DNA of 64,000 nt from contig NZ_JACSUD010000001.1 in the NCBI RefSeq assembly GCF_014385435.1, forward strand, positions 186,001 through 250,000, written 5' to 3'. Origin of the DNA: Alloprevotella sp. Lung230 (GTDB taxonomy: Bacteria; Bacteroidota; Bacteroidia; Bacteroidales; Bacteroidaceae). Position numbers and translations under genes: made by a program. Of this stretch, positions 1-9,750 are shown piece after piece. Position 1 is the stretch's first letter. Each line of letters begins with the position of its first letter. A model generated the notes under the pieces. The model saw only the letters and a program-made list of their open reading frames with translations. It searched no databases and had not been told where the DNA came from.

Positions 1-1855
1 AATTAAGCTTTGCCGTAATCTGGCCGGCTGGAACTCCTGTAATGGTGCTGGATATCCAATTCCCATCTACATTTTCGCTGTGTATCAACACATCATTAGC
101 ATACACTTCGAGTTGTCCCTGCAAATTGCCGAAATAATATGAACCGCTATAGTTTGTGACTGTTATCGTGCCATCTGCAACACAAATGCTGGAAGGCCCG
201 GTTTGTTCTTGTATCCGAGTTTCGGGATAAGAGTTCGTACGGATTCCGGTGGTCTCCTTTTTCCTTAGAGAGCAAACTTGTGCCTCTACCGTGTAGGCAT
301 CGTTATTGTTGGCATCTTCGTAGACAAAGATATTTTCAAACTTGACCTGTTCTCCTCCCTTGGCCGTTTTTGTCGCAAGAACAGTGCCTTTATGAGAAAG
401 CACATACGTCACATCTAAATCATTGGACACATTGTAAAGCATGGCCTCAATACTACCATCAGAACAACCAATGTGTCCATAATCTCGATTGTTAAGGTAC
501 AGGCTAGGAGTACCATTGTTACGCGCATAAGTCTCCTTGCTTGAAGAGACACCGCAGGTTTTGGCATTCACTTTGTAGTAGACATAGGAACTACCATTGT
601 CCGGCAACACGATATTGTTGAAAGTCACTTTTGCCGATCCTTGGCCTGTCTTCGTTTGAACAAGCGTGTTGCTGTCACGCTCTATCAGTTCATAGGTGAT
701 CGTTACATCATCGGGAACTCCGTAGACTTGAGCCGTAATGACTCCGTCCGGGCAGCCAACATTAGCACGTCCAACAGCTGTAACAGTGGGGGGATTCAAC
801 CCACTCTTGGCAAGATTCAAGGAGGTTTTCACCTTATTGCCGCAGCTGTTGCTGATGCCTGTCACCTCGTAGTTTCCAGCCGGAAGCTTCACTTTTACTT
901 CAAAATTAGTAGGAGTAGAACTGGTTACCGTCTTAAAAACGGCGGTTTCTCCACTTTTTCTAATCTCATAGGTCATCGCGGTGGCAGTTCCGGTACCATA
1001 CGCCGCGAGAGTGGCCTCTCCTTCACAATCTCCCATCGCAGCAGCAGACGCATTCGCAGAGACAGACATTTCTCCAGCGAGGGAGACTTCCTGCATATTG
1101 TAAACGAATTTATTGCCGTCCCAATCACCATAGCCGGTGTAATCATTTTCTTTGGTAGGGTTGCTACAATCCAGCACGGCAATGGGCTTAACGTTGTAAA
1201 CAGCAGGAGCTGCAACAGTTACCTTTTCACCCAGATAAGGATTGGTCAAGGTGTGTGTCGTCAGAAGAGTTCCATCCTCTTTGTAAATCTCATAAATCAT
1301 CTCCCTGATACCGGTCAACGGAGCGGTCGGTAGGCTGATTTCGCCAACACCAGAGCACTCTCCACCCACCATAGCACCAGAGATGGTATTAGGGCTACTA
1401 TATACTATATCTGTCCGACCTCCGCTATAATCAGTATGATATAATTCTACTTCTTCAGGAGTCGAGCCTCCATACTCCGCTTGAACTTTAATATGAATAC
1501 CACGTGTTTCTGGTTCTTTTGCCTCGGTAAAAGGGATAAGCAAAGTCTTTCCTAAATCAGTCGTAGCGGCTTTGATCGTAACATTCTGGTTGGTTCTATA
1601 GTCATAGACTACAACTTCGTAAGAGAGCTTGGTGAACCCTGCGACACGATTGGCATAGGTAATGCTTAGGATTCCAGGGGTATCACAATTCTGATTACCT
1701 ACGATAAATGAGACTCCAAAATCCTCCTCCTTTAATTCAGGGTGTCCCTGAGCAAAGGCCGAAAGCCCCAGGGTCGAGAGGACCATGGAGAGCAAGAACG
1801 TCACCAAGAAGCGAGGAGGACCCTGTCTATGGCAAAAAAGTAAAGAAACGGACAT
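1..1855 (-). CDS. Giant SprB-like secreted surface protein, N-terminal part (runs off left edge)
   Basis: The frame is open without a stop from the ATG at 1855 down to the window edge, 618 codons; I checked every line of sequence for stops. The product begins with a long signal peptide ending in LGLSAFAQ, followed by a segment (DFGVSFIVGNQNCDTPG, then YANRVAGFTKLSYE) that aligns with the N-termini of the two giant proteins at 39.6-46.5 and 49.5-56.4 kb. The rest consists of repeated beta-rich modules with cysteines (for example KLPAGNYEVTGISNSC, and GCPDGVITAQVYGVP) like SprB repeats of T9SS-secreted adhesins. Role as a surface adhesin is inferred from family resemblance. The C-terminus is outside the window, so total length and sorting signal are unknown. 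It lacks the conserved MKTLQNHF signal peptide of the other two, so it is a more distant paralogue. Confidence 0.85.
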   Translation of the reverse strand, partial: MSVSLLFCHRQGPPRFLVTFLLSMVLSTLGLSAFAQGHPELKEEDFGVSFIVGNQNCDTPGILSITYANRVAGFTKLSYEVVVYDYRTNQNVTIKAATTDLGKTLLIPFTEAKEPETRGIHIKVQAEYGGSTPEEVELYHTDYSGGRTDIVYSSPNTISGAMVGGECSGVGEISLPTAPLTGIREMIYEIYKEDGTLLTTHTLTNPYLGEKVTVAAPAVYNVKPIAVLDCSNPTKENDYTGYGDWDGNKFVYNMQEVSLAGEMSVSANASAAAMGDCEGEATLAAYGTGTATAMTYEIRKSGETAVFKTVTSSTPTNFEVKVKLPAGNYEVTGISNSCGNKVKTSLNLAKSGLNPPTVTAVGRANVGCPDGVITAQVYGVPDDVTITYELIERDSNTLVQTKTGQGSAKVTFNNIVLPDNGSSYVYYKVNAKTCGVSSSKETYARNNGTPSLYLNNRDYGHIGCSDGSIEAMLYNVSNDLDVTYVLSHKGTVLATKTAKGGEQVKFENIFVYEDANNNDAYTVEAQVCSLRKKETTGIRTNSYPETRIQEQTGPSSICVADGTITVTNYSGSYYFGNLQGQLEVYANDVLIHSENVDGNWISSTITGVPAGQITAKLN

Positions 1856-2603
1856 AATTATTGGGTTTGTTTAGCTTATATCACATAAAAACACGCTTTA
1901 GGCGTGCAAAAGGGTAGAACGAAGCGACTGCTCGTGCCACCAGGGCATGGGTAGTCAGTTTGTTCATTGTGAAATCATTCACCTTTCGCTCAATTCCCGA
2001 GCAACAATCGGCCACCACAGACCGGTGGCTTCAATAAAAGTCTTTGCATAGTGTGTGAGAGTAGAATAAAATGAATGAGTAATCCTATCGATGTTATGGA
2101 GAGCTCTTGAAAAGTATCTCCAAAGATATAACTATTTCAGCACCTGAACAAATTCGCCCTTTAATAACTCTACCAGAAAGTACCGAGCCCCTCATTCTTG
2201 ACATCCAGAGATTACATAAGTGAGCGTAAAATCATTATCGTTCTATGCTTTCTTCCTGATGTGTAAATGACCTCGATTTTGCATAAAAGAACTTTTATGC
2301 TATCACATGCAAAGAAAATGGTTTAGCCGTGCAAAGAAAACAATTTAGCAGAGAAGTGGGAGAAAATCGCCCCCGGTGCGCCGCCCGCTGTCCCCCGTCC
2401 TCGAGATGACGACAGCCCTCTGTACTGCTTCTCCGAAATCCCAATTCAGTTTAACAAGAACCTGGGGCCGAACTCAGGTCACTAGTTTTTTATTCAACAA
2501 GCAAAGTAACAAAATAGGCTGAAATCCTCTTGCAGGATTTCAGCCTTATTTTTCACACTAAAAAACTTTTACTGGACAGCAATAGTTATCAGTAAAACTG
2601 ATT
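1856..2603. other. Intergenic region with small repeats
   Basis: This stretch between two minus-strand genes holds no convincing gene. It contains a hairpin at 2281-2300 (arms GCATAAAAG and CTTTTATGC around AA), a 21-nt direct repeat at 2307-2327 and 2329-2349 (consensus RTGCAAAGAAAAYRRTTTAGC), a GC-rich patch at about 2370-2420, and a terminator at 2516-2550. No clear promoter for the gene starting at 1855 was found. Confidence 0.6.
2516..2551 (-). terminator. Intrinsic terminator after the GH20 gene
   Basis: A perfect 13-bp stem (AGGCTGAAATCCT at 2516-2528 and its complement at 2534-2546) encloses a 5-nt loop. It lies about 55 nt beyond the stop codon of the minus-strand hexosaminidase gene. 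The run of T on the plus side (TATTTTT) is better than the one on the minus side (ATTTTGTT), so it may work in both directions. Confidence 0.7.
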
Positions 2604-5600
2604 TTATCGAATATGTTTCTGACCGGCAGCATCAATAACGACTCCATGCTGAGTCGAAGAGGTCACGCGTCCTGACAAATCATAAGTTCTTCCCAATGTA
2701 TCATTCTTGACAGAGGGGCGAGACAAAGCCGTGGAGACAGCAGTAGGCTCAAGTTTCCAAATATTATTCCACTGAGTGAGCGATTGTAAGGTTACTTGAG
2801 ACGTAGACGTAGGAGTCAACGGTAAAGACCAACCATAGTTTGAGGCATCAGCAATGAGCAAAAAGCCTTTGACCTCTCCTTGTTTATGAGAACGTATCGT
2901 CCACGAGTAGGGCATTTTACTTTCTATGACGCGTCCTCCATAGGTCGCACTTTGTACTGCGGCGTACTTCTTATCGGCTTTATTTAAGAGATTGAAAGTA
3001 CCATTTTCTTGACGAATCAATTGCCACAGAATCGTAGGGTCGGCATCCAAAGAAATTGGAGATTCTACTGATGTAGGTACGACATAGCCATTTTTGAGTT
3101 GAGCCACATAGTCCGTCAAATTGGGATGTGCGGAACGAATCACATAGTAGCGATCGGAAGAAATCGCCTCTACGGCTGTAGTCTTTGGCGCTTTCACGAA
3201 TTTCTGATAAGCCTTTACATAAATCTCATATTGCTCTTGTGAGACAGGAGACTGTTTCGCTATCAAATCTCGAGCAGGTAGAAGTTCTTTTTGCAATTGT
3301 TTTATGGCAACTTGCGTGTACTGTCCTTCTTCATTGGGCAGGACATCCTCGACAATACGATCACAGCGTTGCAAAAGAGCAATGAGCATCTGGCGGAAAT
3401 CTGCTTCTACAATATGCCATGTTCCAGGGTGGCATAAGGTGGGATTGTCCCAAGCCACAACTTTGTTTTCTGCCGGCACATCGTTGTTCCGGTCTCCACC
3501 AAAAGTTTTGATGTAGAGTCGGCTCACACGTCCGGTTGCCGTTGTGCTATATCCATCTACTTTCGATAAAACTACCGCCCCTGGTACATAATCATATTGT
3601 TGGGCAGCGACAGAAGCACGATCTATCCGAAGGGGAGTACCATTATTTTTAGTGAAGCGCAAGGGTTGATCATAAGCCCCTATAGTAACCTGTTGATCAT
3701 TGCTGAGAGCCTTCAATATCCATCCATTCTGTGCAGGAACAAACGTAAAGAGTTCTTCCGGTTCTTGCTGATCGGTATAGTGCACTCTGAGCGCCTTCTT
3801 TTCATCGGCATAAAGCGTTGCACCGGCATATTTTGCCTTATAATAAGTAGAAGCAGAGAACAGACGATATACCTTTCCTGCAACGGGTTGCGTGATGGGA
3901 GCAGCCTTGAAGACCTCAAGTGCTTTTTTCAACGTCTCTGCTTGTTGTGCTTCATCGCCACCCTTCTGTTTCTTCACCGCTTCCACGGTATTTGCCAAGA
4001 CTTCGCAAGTACTTTTTGAGGCATAGCCTACTTTATCGGCATGCGTGCCGGCCAATAAGGCCTCAGCTTCCTCAGTGAGTCGCAGGAGTTCTGATTTATC
4101 CTCCGGAAGGAAGAAATGCTTCGCATAGGTCATATTCCGACTTTCAAAAACCGCACGATGAGCTTGCAGACGATAGAAGAAACTCAACCACTCTTTCTTG
4201 TCATGTGGCAACCAGGCAATCTCAGAGAGTGCAAGCAAACGTGGCAGAAGTTGGTATTCCAGTTCAGCGTTGTTATTGGTGGTTTCTGTCCACATGTTGC
4301 CTTGTACCCCAAGTCCATATTCCACCTTACCAGCTTTGCGCAAGCGTTCTAATGGGTCAAACTTGTAAATCTTCTCCACACTGTTCACATTATTATCTCC
4401 CCATCCGCCGCGATAACCTTCATTAACATCGGCTTGGTCAGGTCCTACCTGCATCCAGTCGAGATAGAGCACGTTGTAGGGTACGATGACACTATGGAAA
4501 CCCTTTGAAGCCGCCAAGACATCGGTCCAGTTTGTCCATCGGCCACTTCCATCAAGCCCTAGATTCCATGCCATAATAAGAGGAGAGACCTCTCCTTTAT
4601 GACGCTTCCAATAATTATCAGTTTTAGTTTCTATCAGTTCATCCCAGGCAACAATCTCTTTGTTATACTTCTTCTTCAAATAAACGGCCAATTGATGTAC
4701 TAACCAAGGTTGCAACTCGCCAACTCCATTTAGATTATTATCTTTAATGCGTTGCTGACAAAGAGCATTCTCTTTCCAACGATCAGTTGGACATTCATCT
4801 CCTCCAAGATGAATATAGCGTCCTGGGAAAACTTTGGCTACATTGTCCAACACCGTTTTCAAGAAGTCGATGACCTTGTCATCTCCAATATTCAGTACAT
4901 CTTTTGAAATACCAGAATTGATGCGCACCTGATAAGTCCGTTCTGGATGACAACTGAACTCCGGATATGCTGCAAGAGCAGCCACCATGTGTCCGGGCAT
5001 ATCAATCTCCGGAATAATTTCAATATTTCTCTCAGCGGCATAGGCTACAATCTCTCGCAAATCGTCAAGAGTGTAATACATGCCTCGGCCATATTCCGTA
5101 TCATCGAAAAAGCCGGGAGAAGTACCATCGCTCACGAATGAGCCTTTACGGCGACTTCCCACCTGAGTGAGTCGTGGATATTCAGGAATCTCAATGCGCC
5201 ATCCCTGGTCGTCGGTGAGATGCCAGTGTAAGCGATTCATTTTGTAGAACGACATAATGTCGAGAATGCGCTTTACCTCGGTCTTGTCAAAGAAATGACG
5301 CGCTACGTCCAACATGTAGCCGCGATAGGTCAACTGCGGCTTATCTTTGATGTCTAACGCAGGAATATTTAAGGCCGTTTCAGACGAAGATGCAGTATAG
5401 AAGGCCTTTGACATGAGCTGGCGCAACGTCTGAAGTGCATAGAAGAAACCTGCCTGATGAGAGGCTTTTATCACAATTTGCTTAGGGGTAACCGTGAGCA
5501 TATAGGCCTCTGCCTCTGAAATACTCTGGTCCGCTATCAAGGAAATCGAACCATCAGCAGGGAGTAGAGGAGAAGGCCGCAGCGAAAGAGGCAAAGATAG

Positions 5601-6275
5601 ATGCTTTTTTAATTCCTCTGCAAAGTCTTGTACCATTCCTTTCAAAGAATCGTCAGGAAAAGTAATGACCTGCAAACTACGCAAATCAAGTTGTTTTTCT
5701 TTGTGAAGTGAAATCTCCTGTGGATAGGGGATTAAGGGAGGGAGATTTTTGTAGGCTTCAAGCACAGTTGTCGTCTCAAAAACGATTGCATTATTTCCCT
5801 CCTTATCTTTACTCGATGTCCAGAGCCCAACGGGATGTCCCACTCCGGCTCCGCCCCATTGATTGAAAGCGACTAATGCATTCGCCTTGGGATGGATTTC
5901 AAACGATGAAGTAAAATTGGTCGTTTTACACGGCAAGATTGAAAACTTATTGTTCGCGTGTTGCTTTGCAGCTTGAACCATACCTTTTTCTTGGGTATCA
6001 GTGACAAAAAGTTGCAACCCCATCTTATTGGTCAGCGTATAACCTGCAGTAGCAGTTCCTTCCACTTTCCAGAGTTGTGCACCAACACCGGTCATTGCCG
6101 CTAAATGTGCACCGGTATTGGCTTTGTTGGCTTCCAGAACCAAACCACTGTTAGTAAATTTCAGAAAATACCAATAAGTTTCCTGCGAGGTACTTACCTG
6201 AGGAAAAGAGGGTACGGCACGGCTCATCATGGAAACCAGCAACACCCAACATAAAAATAAAAGTTTTCGATACAT
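2604..6275 (-). CDS. Secreted GH20 beta-N-acetylhexosaminidase with ricin-like domain
   Basis: The product (1223 residues) would release terminal N-acetylhexosamine from glycans outside the cytoplasm. The order is: signal peptide (MYRKLLFLCWVLLVSMMSRA), a ricin-type beta-trefoil-like segment (about 30-170), a GH20b-type domain starting PPLIPYPQEI, then the GH20 barrel with DVARHFFDKTEV, NRLHWHLTDDQGWRIEI and the catalytic pair HLGGDEC (Asp493-Glu494). The remainder holds a second ricin-like segment and ends in YDLSGRVT...GVVIDAAG, which resembles a T9SS C-terminal sorting domain. The frame is open 136 codons further upstream, but I chose the ATG at 6275 because it begins the signal peptide and follows a good promoter at 6307-6336. 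It is richer in A+T than the housekeeping genes next to it. Confidence 0.93.
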   Translation of the reverse strand: MYRKLLFLCWVLLVSMMSRAVPSFPQVSTSQETYWYFLKFTNSGLVLEANKANTGAHLAAMTGVGAQLWKVEGTATAGYTLTNKMGLQLFVTDTQEKGMVQAAKQHANNKFSILPCKTTNFTSSFEIHPKANALVAFNQWGGAGVGHPVGLWTSSKDKEGNNAIVFETTTVLEAYKNLPPLIPYPQEISLHKEKQLDLRSLQVITFPDDSLKGMVQDFAEELKKHLSLPLSLRPSPLLPADGSISLIADQSISEAEAYMLTVTPKQIVIKASHQAGFFYALQTLRQLMSKAFYTASSSETALNIPALDIKDKPQLTYRGYMLDVARHFFDKTEVKRILDIMSFYKMNRLHWHLTDDQGWRIEIPEYPRLTQVGSRRKGSFVSDGTSPGFFDDTEYGRGMYYTLDDLREIVAYAAERNIEIIPEIDMPGHMVAALAAYPEFSCHPERTYQVRINSGISKDVLNIGDDKVIDFLKTVLDNVAKVFPGRYIHLGGDECPTDRWKENALCQQRIKDNNLNGVGELQPWLVHQLAVYLKKKYNKEIVAWDELIETKTDNYWKRHKGEVSPLIMAWNLGLDGSGRWTNWTDVLAASKGFHSVIVPYNVLYLDWMQVGPDQADVNEGYRGGWGDNNVNSVEKIYKFDPLERLRKAGKVEYGLGVQGNMWTETTNNNAELEYQLLPRLLALSEIAWLPHDKKEWLSFFYRLQAHRAVFESRNMTYAKHFFLPEDKSELLRLTEEAEALLAGTHADKVGYASKSTCEVLANTVEAVKKQKGGDEAQQAETLKKALEVFKAAPITQPVAGKVYRLFSASTYYKAKYAGATLYADEKKALRVHYTDQQEPEELFTFVPAQNGWILKALSNDQQVTIGAYDQPLRFTKNNGTPLRIDRASVAAQQYDYVPGAVVLSKVDGYSTTATGRVSRLYIKTFGGDRNNDVPAENKVVAWDNPTLCHPGTWHIVEADFRQMLIALLQRCDRIVEDVLPNEEGQYTQVAIKQLQKELLPARDLIAKQSPVSQEQYEIYVKAYQKFVKAPKTTAVEAISSDRYYVIRSAHPNLTDYVAQLKNGYVVPTSVESPISLDADPTILWQLIRQENGTFNLLNKADKKYAAVQSATYGGRVIESKMPYSWTIRSHKQGEVKGFLLIADASNYGWSLPLTPTSTSQVTLQSLTQWNNIWKLEPTAVSTALSRPSVKNDTLGRTYDLSGRVTSSTQHGVVIDAAGQKHIR

Positions 6276-6306
6276 GATATGATAAGGTTTTAAGATGTTG
6301 AGGTTG

Positions 6307-6336
6307 CAAATGTAGTGTTTTTTTTGTATTTCCCAA
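6307..6336 (-). promoter_or_regulatory. Promoter of the GH20 gene
   Basis: On the minus strand there is TTG (6334-6336), a 19-nt spacer and TACATTTG (6307-6314), matching the Bacteroidota -33/-7 pattern. It lies about 32 nt upstream of the chosen ATG at 6275 and excludes the longer open frame. Confidence 0.75.
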
Positions 6337-6484
6337 AGAGATATCCTAAAATATAGATAATAAAGTATCATATATAAACCTTTGAGGAAGAGACGGGTCG
6401 ATATCCTGCATAAATTTCCAACAGAATTCATCCCATTGTGACGGTTTATCGACAACTTAATATTTGAGGCGATGAGTGTCCTCA

Positions 6485-6525
6485 ATAAAAAAGCAAACCG
6501 GCTTGCGATGATGCAAACCGGCTTG
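6485..6525 (-). terminator. Intrinsic terminator after asnS
   Basis: Read on the minus strand, the arms AAGCCGGTTTGC and GCAAGCCGGTTT pair over 12 positions (two G-U) around ATCATC and are followed by GCTTTTTTATT. In plus-strand terms this shows as a direct repeat of GCAAACCGGCTTG. It begins about 50 nt past the asnS stop. Confidence 0.8.
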
Positions 6526-6576
6526 TTGGAGTATTTTTTCGGGGTGGTCGTGGGGCAGGGTTGTTGCCCTCGCGAT

Positions 6577-7971
6577 TTAGAACTCGCAATTGTTGGGAGT
6601 ACGGGGGAAGGGGATGACGTCGCGGATGTTCTGCATGCCTGTGACGAAGAGAATGAGACGTTCGAAACCGAGCCCAAAACCACCGTGAGGGCAACTGCCG
6701 AAGCGGCGCGTGTCGAGATACCAGTCCATCTCCTTGGGTTTGATACCGAAGCGCCCCATGCCTTCTACAAGTTTGTCATAGTCGGCCTCACGGATGGAGC
6801 CGCCGATGATTTCGCCAATCTGTGGAAAGAGGACATCAGTGCCTTGCACAGTTTTTCCATCTTCGTTGAGTTTCATGTAGAATGCCTTGATCTCCTTGGG
6901 GTAGTCGGTCATGATGACAGGCTTCTTGAAGTGTTCTTCAACGAGGTAGCGCTCGTGTTCGGAAGCCAAATCACAACCCCAGTAGACGGGGAATTCAAAC
7001 TTCTTGCCTTGGGCAACAGCTTCTTCGAGCAAACGAATACCTTCTGTATAAGTGAGGCGTACGAAATCGGTCGAAACAACGGAATTAAGACGTTCGAGGA
7101 GTGTGGAATCGACCATTTTGTTGAGAAACTCCAAGTCGTCTTGACAGTTATTCAAAGCCCAGCGTACACAGTATTTGATAAAATCTTCCTCAAGGTCCAT
7201 CAAATCAGCTAGTTCGATGAAGGCCACTTCGGGTTCAATCATCCAGAACTCTGCTAAGTGGCGTGGGGTGTTGGAGTTCTCGGCACGGAAAGTCGGGCCG
7301 AAAGTATAGATGGCACCGAGGGCCATGGCGCCGAGTTCGCCTTCGAGTTGCCCAGAGACAGTGAGGCTGGTGGTCTTGCCGAAGAAGTCGTCGCTGTAGT
7401 CGATTTTGCCGTCCGGGCCTTTCTTCAAGTCGTAGAGGTTTTTCGTGGTGACTTGGAACATCTGACCGGCGCCTTCGCAGTCGCTGGCAGTGATGAGTGG
7501 CGTGTGAAAATAGAAGAAGCCGTGCTCGTGGAAATAGTTGTGCACGGCCATGGCCATGTTGTGGCGGATGCGGAAGACCGCGCCGAAAGTGTTGGTGCGC
7601 AGACGCAGGTGGGCGTGTTGGCGCATGTATTCAAAGGTTTGGCCTTTCTTCTGCATGGGGAAGTCGCTGCCGCACTCACCGAGCACCTCGATGGTTGTGG
7701 CTTGGATTTCAGCGGCTTGGCCTGCGCCCTGGCTTTCGACGAGGACGCCTTCAACGCTCAAGCAGGCACCGGTGGTGATGAGTTTGAGCATGTCGGCATC
7801 AAACTTCTCCACATCGGCCACCACTTGCACGTTCTTGATGGTGGAGCCATCGTTGAGCGCGATGAAGTTGACACTCTTACTGCCGCGGCGCGTACGCACC
7901 CATCCCTTCACGCACACAGTGGCGCCAAAGTCGGTGCGGCGCAGAAGGTCGTTGATTTTTGTTCTTTCCAT
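6577..7971 (-). CDS. asnS: Asparagine--tRNA ligase
   Basis: This cytoplasmic class II aminoacyl-tRNA synthetase charges tRNA-Asn with asparagine. The 464-residue product has the N-terminal OB-fold anticodon-binding domain ([14 protein letters not shown]...FIALNDGS), the class II catalytic core (motif 2 near [20 protein letters not shown]) and the motif 3 C-terminus [20 protein letters not shown] ending PRTPNNCEF, which is typical of AsnS rather than AspS. The length is normal for the family. The frame is open for 21 codons upstream, but those residues (Asn and Lys rich) are not family-like, so the ATG at 7971 (MERTKIN) is preferred. It is transcribed alone, between the promoter at 8042-8072 and the terminator at 6485-6525. 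Confidence 0.97.
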   Translation of the reverse strand: MERTKINDLLRRTDFGATVCVKGWVRTRRGSKSVNFIALNDGSTIKNVQVVADVEKFDADMLKLITTGACLSVEGVLVESQGAGQAAEIQATTIEVLGECGSDFPMQKKGQTFEYMRQHAHLRLRTNTFGAVFRIRHNMAMAVHNYFHEHGFFYFHTPLITASDCEGAGQMFQVTTKNLYDLKKGPDGKIDYSDDFFGKTTSLTVSGQLEGELGAMALGAIYTFGPTFRAENSNTPRHLAEFWMIEPEVAFIELADLMDLEEDFIKYCVRWALNNCQDDLEFLNKMVDSTLLERLNSVVSTDFVRLTYTEGIRLLEEAVAQGKKFEFPVYWGCDLASEHERYLVEEHFKKPVIMTDYPKEIKAFYMKLNEDGKTVQGTDVLFPQIGEIIGGSIREADYDKLVEGMGRFGIKPKEMDWYLDTRRFGSCPHGGFGLGFERLILFVTGMQNIRDVIPFPRTPNNCEF

Positions 7972-8041
7972 ATTCTTGTTGTTTGCCTTTTTATTGTTGT
8001 TTGTCGTGGTGGCTTCGCAGTGGGAGCATACCATTCAGCCG

Positions 8042-8072
8042 CGAAATTACGATTTTCCCCCTATCTGTGCAA
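8042..8072 (-). promoter_or_regulatory. Probable asnS promoter
   Basis: The minus strand carries TTG (8070-8072), a 20-nt spacer and TAATTTCG (8042-8049), one change from TAnnTTTG. It is 70 nt upstream of the asnS ATG. Confidence 0.6.
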
Positions 8073-8148
8073 CATTTAGGTGGAACAATGTGGCGTTTGC
8101 GCCGTTTCGCCGACCACATTGAAAAATCTCTATGTCATAAGTCGGTGT

Positions 8149-9378
8149 TCAGCTTCTGCCTTTTTCGTCAAGGTAAGAATCTTTGAAACCGAGGAAGTAG
8201 AGCACGCCGTCCAACCCCATGGTCGAGATGCTTTGGCGCGCATTGGCCACCACGCGGGGTTTGGCATGGAAGGCGATGCCCAACCCGGCAGCCGAGAGCA
8301 TCGGTAGGTCGTTGGCGCCGTCGCCCACGGCGATGGTCTGGGCGAGGTCTACCTTCTCGACTTGCGCCAGCAGACGGAGGAGTTCGGCCTTTCGCGTGCC
8401 GTCCACCACATCACCCACGAAGCGGCCGGTGAGCCGTCCATCGTCCCCCACTTCGAGTTCATTGGCATAGACATAGTCGATGCCGAAGCAGCGCGCCAGA
8501 TAGTTGCCAAAGAAAGTGAAACCACCGCTGAGGATGGCTATCTTGTAGCCGCAACGCTTGAGCACGTACATCAGGCGCTCCACGCCTTCAGTGATGGGGA
8601 GGTGTTCGGCAATGTCCTGCATGACCGACACATCGAGCCCGCGGAGCAAGGCCACACGCTGCGTGAAACTCTCGCGGAAGTCAAGTTCGCCCCGCATGGC
8701 ACGTTCGGTGATGGCACGCACCTCATCGCCCACACCGGCACGATCGGCCAGTTCGTCGATACACTCGGTCTGGATGAGTGTGGAGTCCATGTCGAAACAG
8801 ATGAGCCGCCGCATGCGCCGAAACATATCATCCTTCTGCAGCGAACTGTCCATCTCCATCTCGCTGCTCAAGCGGAGCAGGCGGGCTTGAAACTCCTCAC
8901 GGCTGCGCGGGGTGCCACGGAGGGAAAATTCCACACTGGCGCGCACCTTGTCGACACACTGGATGCGGGGCGGACGGCCGGTGAGGCGGCGGATGCCGTC
9001 GATGTTCATCCCCTCTTCGGCCACCAAGCGACTCACGGCCTCGATTTGTCGGGCAGTGAGGTGGGGCGCCATGAGGGTGAGGATGTAGCGGTTTTTGCCT
9101 TGCGCGTTCACCCAGTCGTCATATTCTTCGTTGTCGATGGGGTGAAAGCTCACGTGCACATTGAGTTCCGAGGCTTTGAAGAGCACGTCCTTCATGACGC
9201 GACCGCTGGCCTCCTCGTCGGTGCGGATGAGGATGCCAAGGGAGAGGGTCGAGTGGATGTCGGCCTGACCGATGTCGAGCACTTCGACGTCGTAGGCGGC
9301 CATAATGGCCATGAAGGAGGCGGTCAGTCCGGGGCGGTCTTCTCCGGTGATGCGGAGCAGGATGATTTCGGTTTTCAT
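8149..9378 (-). CDS. serB: Phosphoserine phosphatase with N-terminal ACT domains
   Basis: The enzyme hydrolyses O-phosphoserine to serine, the last step of serine synthesis. The 409-residue product has two ACT-like regulatory segments in the first 180 residues (ITGEDRPGLTASFMAIM; YILTLMAPHLTARQIEAVSRLV) and a HAD phosphatase domain with motif I ICFDMDSTLIQTE, motif II ILSGGFTFF and motif III/IV VGDGANDLPML...GIAFHAKP. The ATG at 9378 (MKTEIILLRI) is preferred to an in-frame ATG 13 codons upstream because the ACT fold begins there. A promoter lies at 9443-9473. It is divergent from the nucleoside kinase pair. Confidence 0.95.
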   Translation of the reverse strand: MKTEIILLRITGEDRPGLTASFMAIMAAYDVEVLDIGQADIHSTLSLGILIRTDEEASGRVMKDVLFKASELNVHVSFHPIDNEEYDDWVNAQGKNRYILTLMAPHLTARQIEAVSRLVAEEGMNIDGIRRLTGRPPRIQCVDKVRASVEFSLRGTPRSREEFQARLLRLSSEMEMDSSLQKDDMFRRMRRLICFDMDSTLIQTECIDELADRAGVGDEVRAITERAMRGELDFRESFTQRVALLRGLDVSVMQDIAEHLPITEGVERLMYVLKRCGYKIAILSGGFTFFGNYLARCFGIDYVYANELEVGDDGRLTGRFVGDVVDGTRKAELLRLLAQVEKVDLAQTIAVGDGANDLPMLSAAGLGIAFHAKPRVVANARQSISTMGLDGVLYFLGFKDSYLDEKGRS

Positions 9379-9442
9379 AAAGAGAGAAGTCTGTGTTGCA
9401 AAACGCCGTTCCACCAAGGGTTCGGCTTCGTGAATGGGACGG

Positions 9443-9473
9443 CGAAGTTAGAAAGATTTGTTCAGCCGTGCAA
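9443..9473 (-). promoter_or_regulatory. Probable serB promoter
   Basis: TTG (9471-9473), a 20-nt spacer and TAACTTCG (9443-9450) on the minus strand, 65 nt before the serB ATG. The -7 box differs from the consensus by one base. Confidence 0.55.
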
Positions 9474-9537
9474 GGCTTTCTTACCTCTTTTCGGCAGAAT
9501 AGTGACAGGAAGCAGAGAGTTTTTGCCGTTTTTTGCG

Positions 9538-9545
9538 TAACTTTG
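9538..9545 (+). promoter_or_regulatory. -7 box of the nucleoside kinase pair
   Basis: TAACTTTG matches the Bacteroidota -7 element. No TTG is found at the expected distance. If used, the transcript would carry the whole repeat element at 9557-9745 in its 5' leader. Confidence 0.5.
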
Positions 9546-9556
9546 CGCAAAATTCC

Positions 9557-9745
9557 TAAGTAGGTGTTCAAATTCAATTGCTGCTAGATTTGTTTCAGTT
9601 TTTTTCGTCAGCTTGTCTTTGCGAAGAAGAAGGAGTGTAACGGGCTACCCGACTGACGAACAAAATCAAGGTGGAAGAAAAGGGAGACAGAGATAGCAGC
9701 AAAATAGAGAACATCCTACGACTAAATAAATTGAACACCTACTGA
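9557..9745 (+). repeat. MITE-like element, copy 1
   Basis: A non-coding element of about 190 bp is bounded by perfect 13-bp inverted repeats, AGTAGGTGTTCAA at 9559-9571 and its complement at 9731-9743. Its interior (TAGATTTGTTTC, CGTCAG, TCTTTG, GAAGAAGGAGTGTA, ACGAACAAA, GGAAAAGGG-like blocks, GAACATCCTACG) matches, in reverse complement, the element at 16692-16887. It fills the space right up to 6 nt before the ATG at 9751. No obvious target-site duplication is seen. Confidence 0.75.
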
Positions 9746-9750
9746 CACTT

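Noticed and set aside
2370-2480. Possible tRNA or gene remnant in the GC-rich patch (CGAACTCAGGTCACTAG)
   Set aside because: No cloverleaf can be drawn and no frame gives a recognisable product.
7258-9540. Long open frames on the plus strand across asnS and serB (7258-8079, 8362-9540)
   Set aside because: They are antisense to well-recognised genes, have low-complexity His/Glu/Ala-rich products and no family similarity or promoter.
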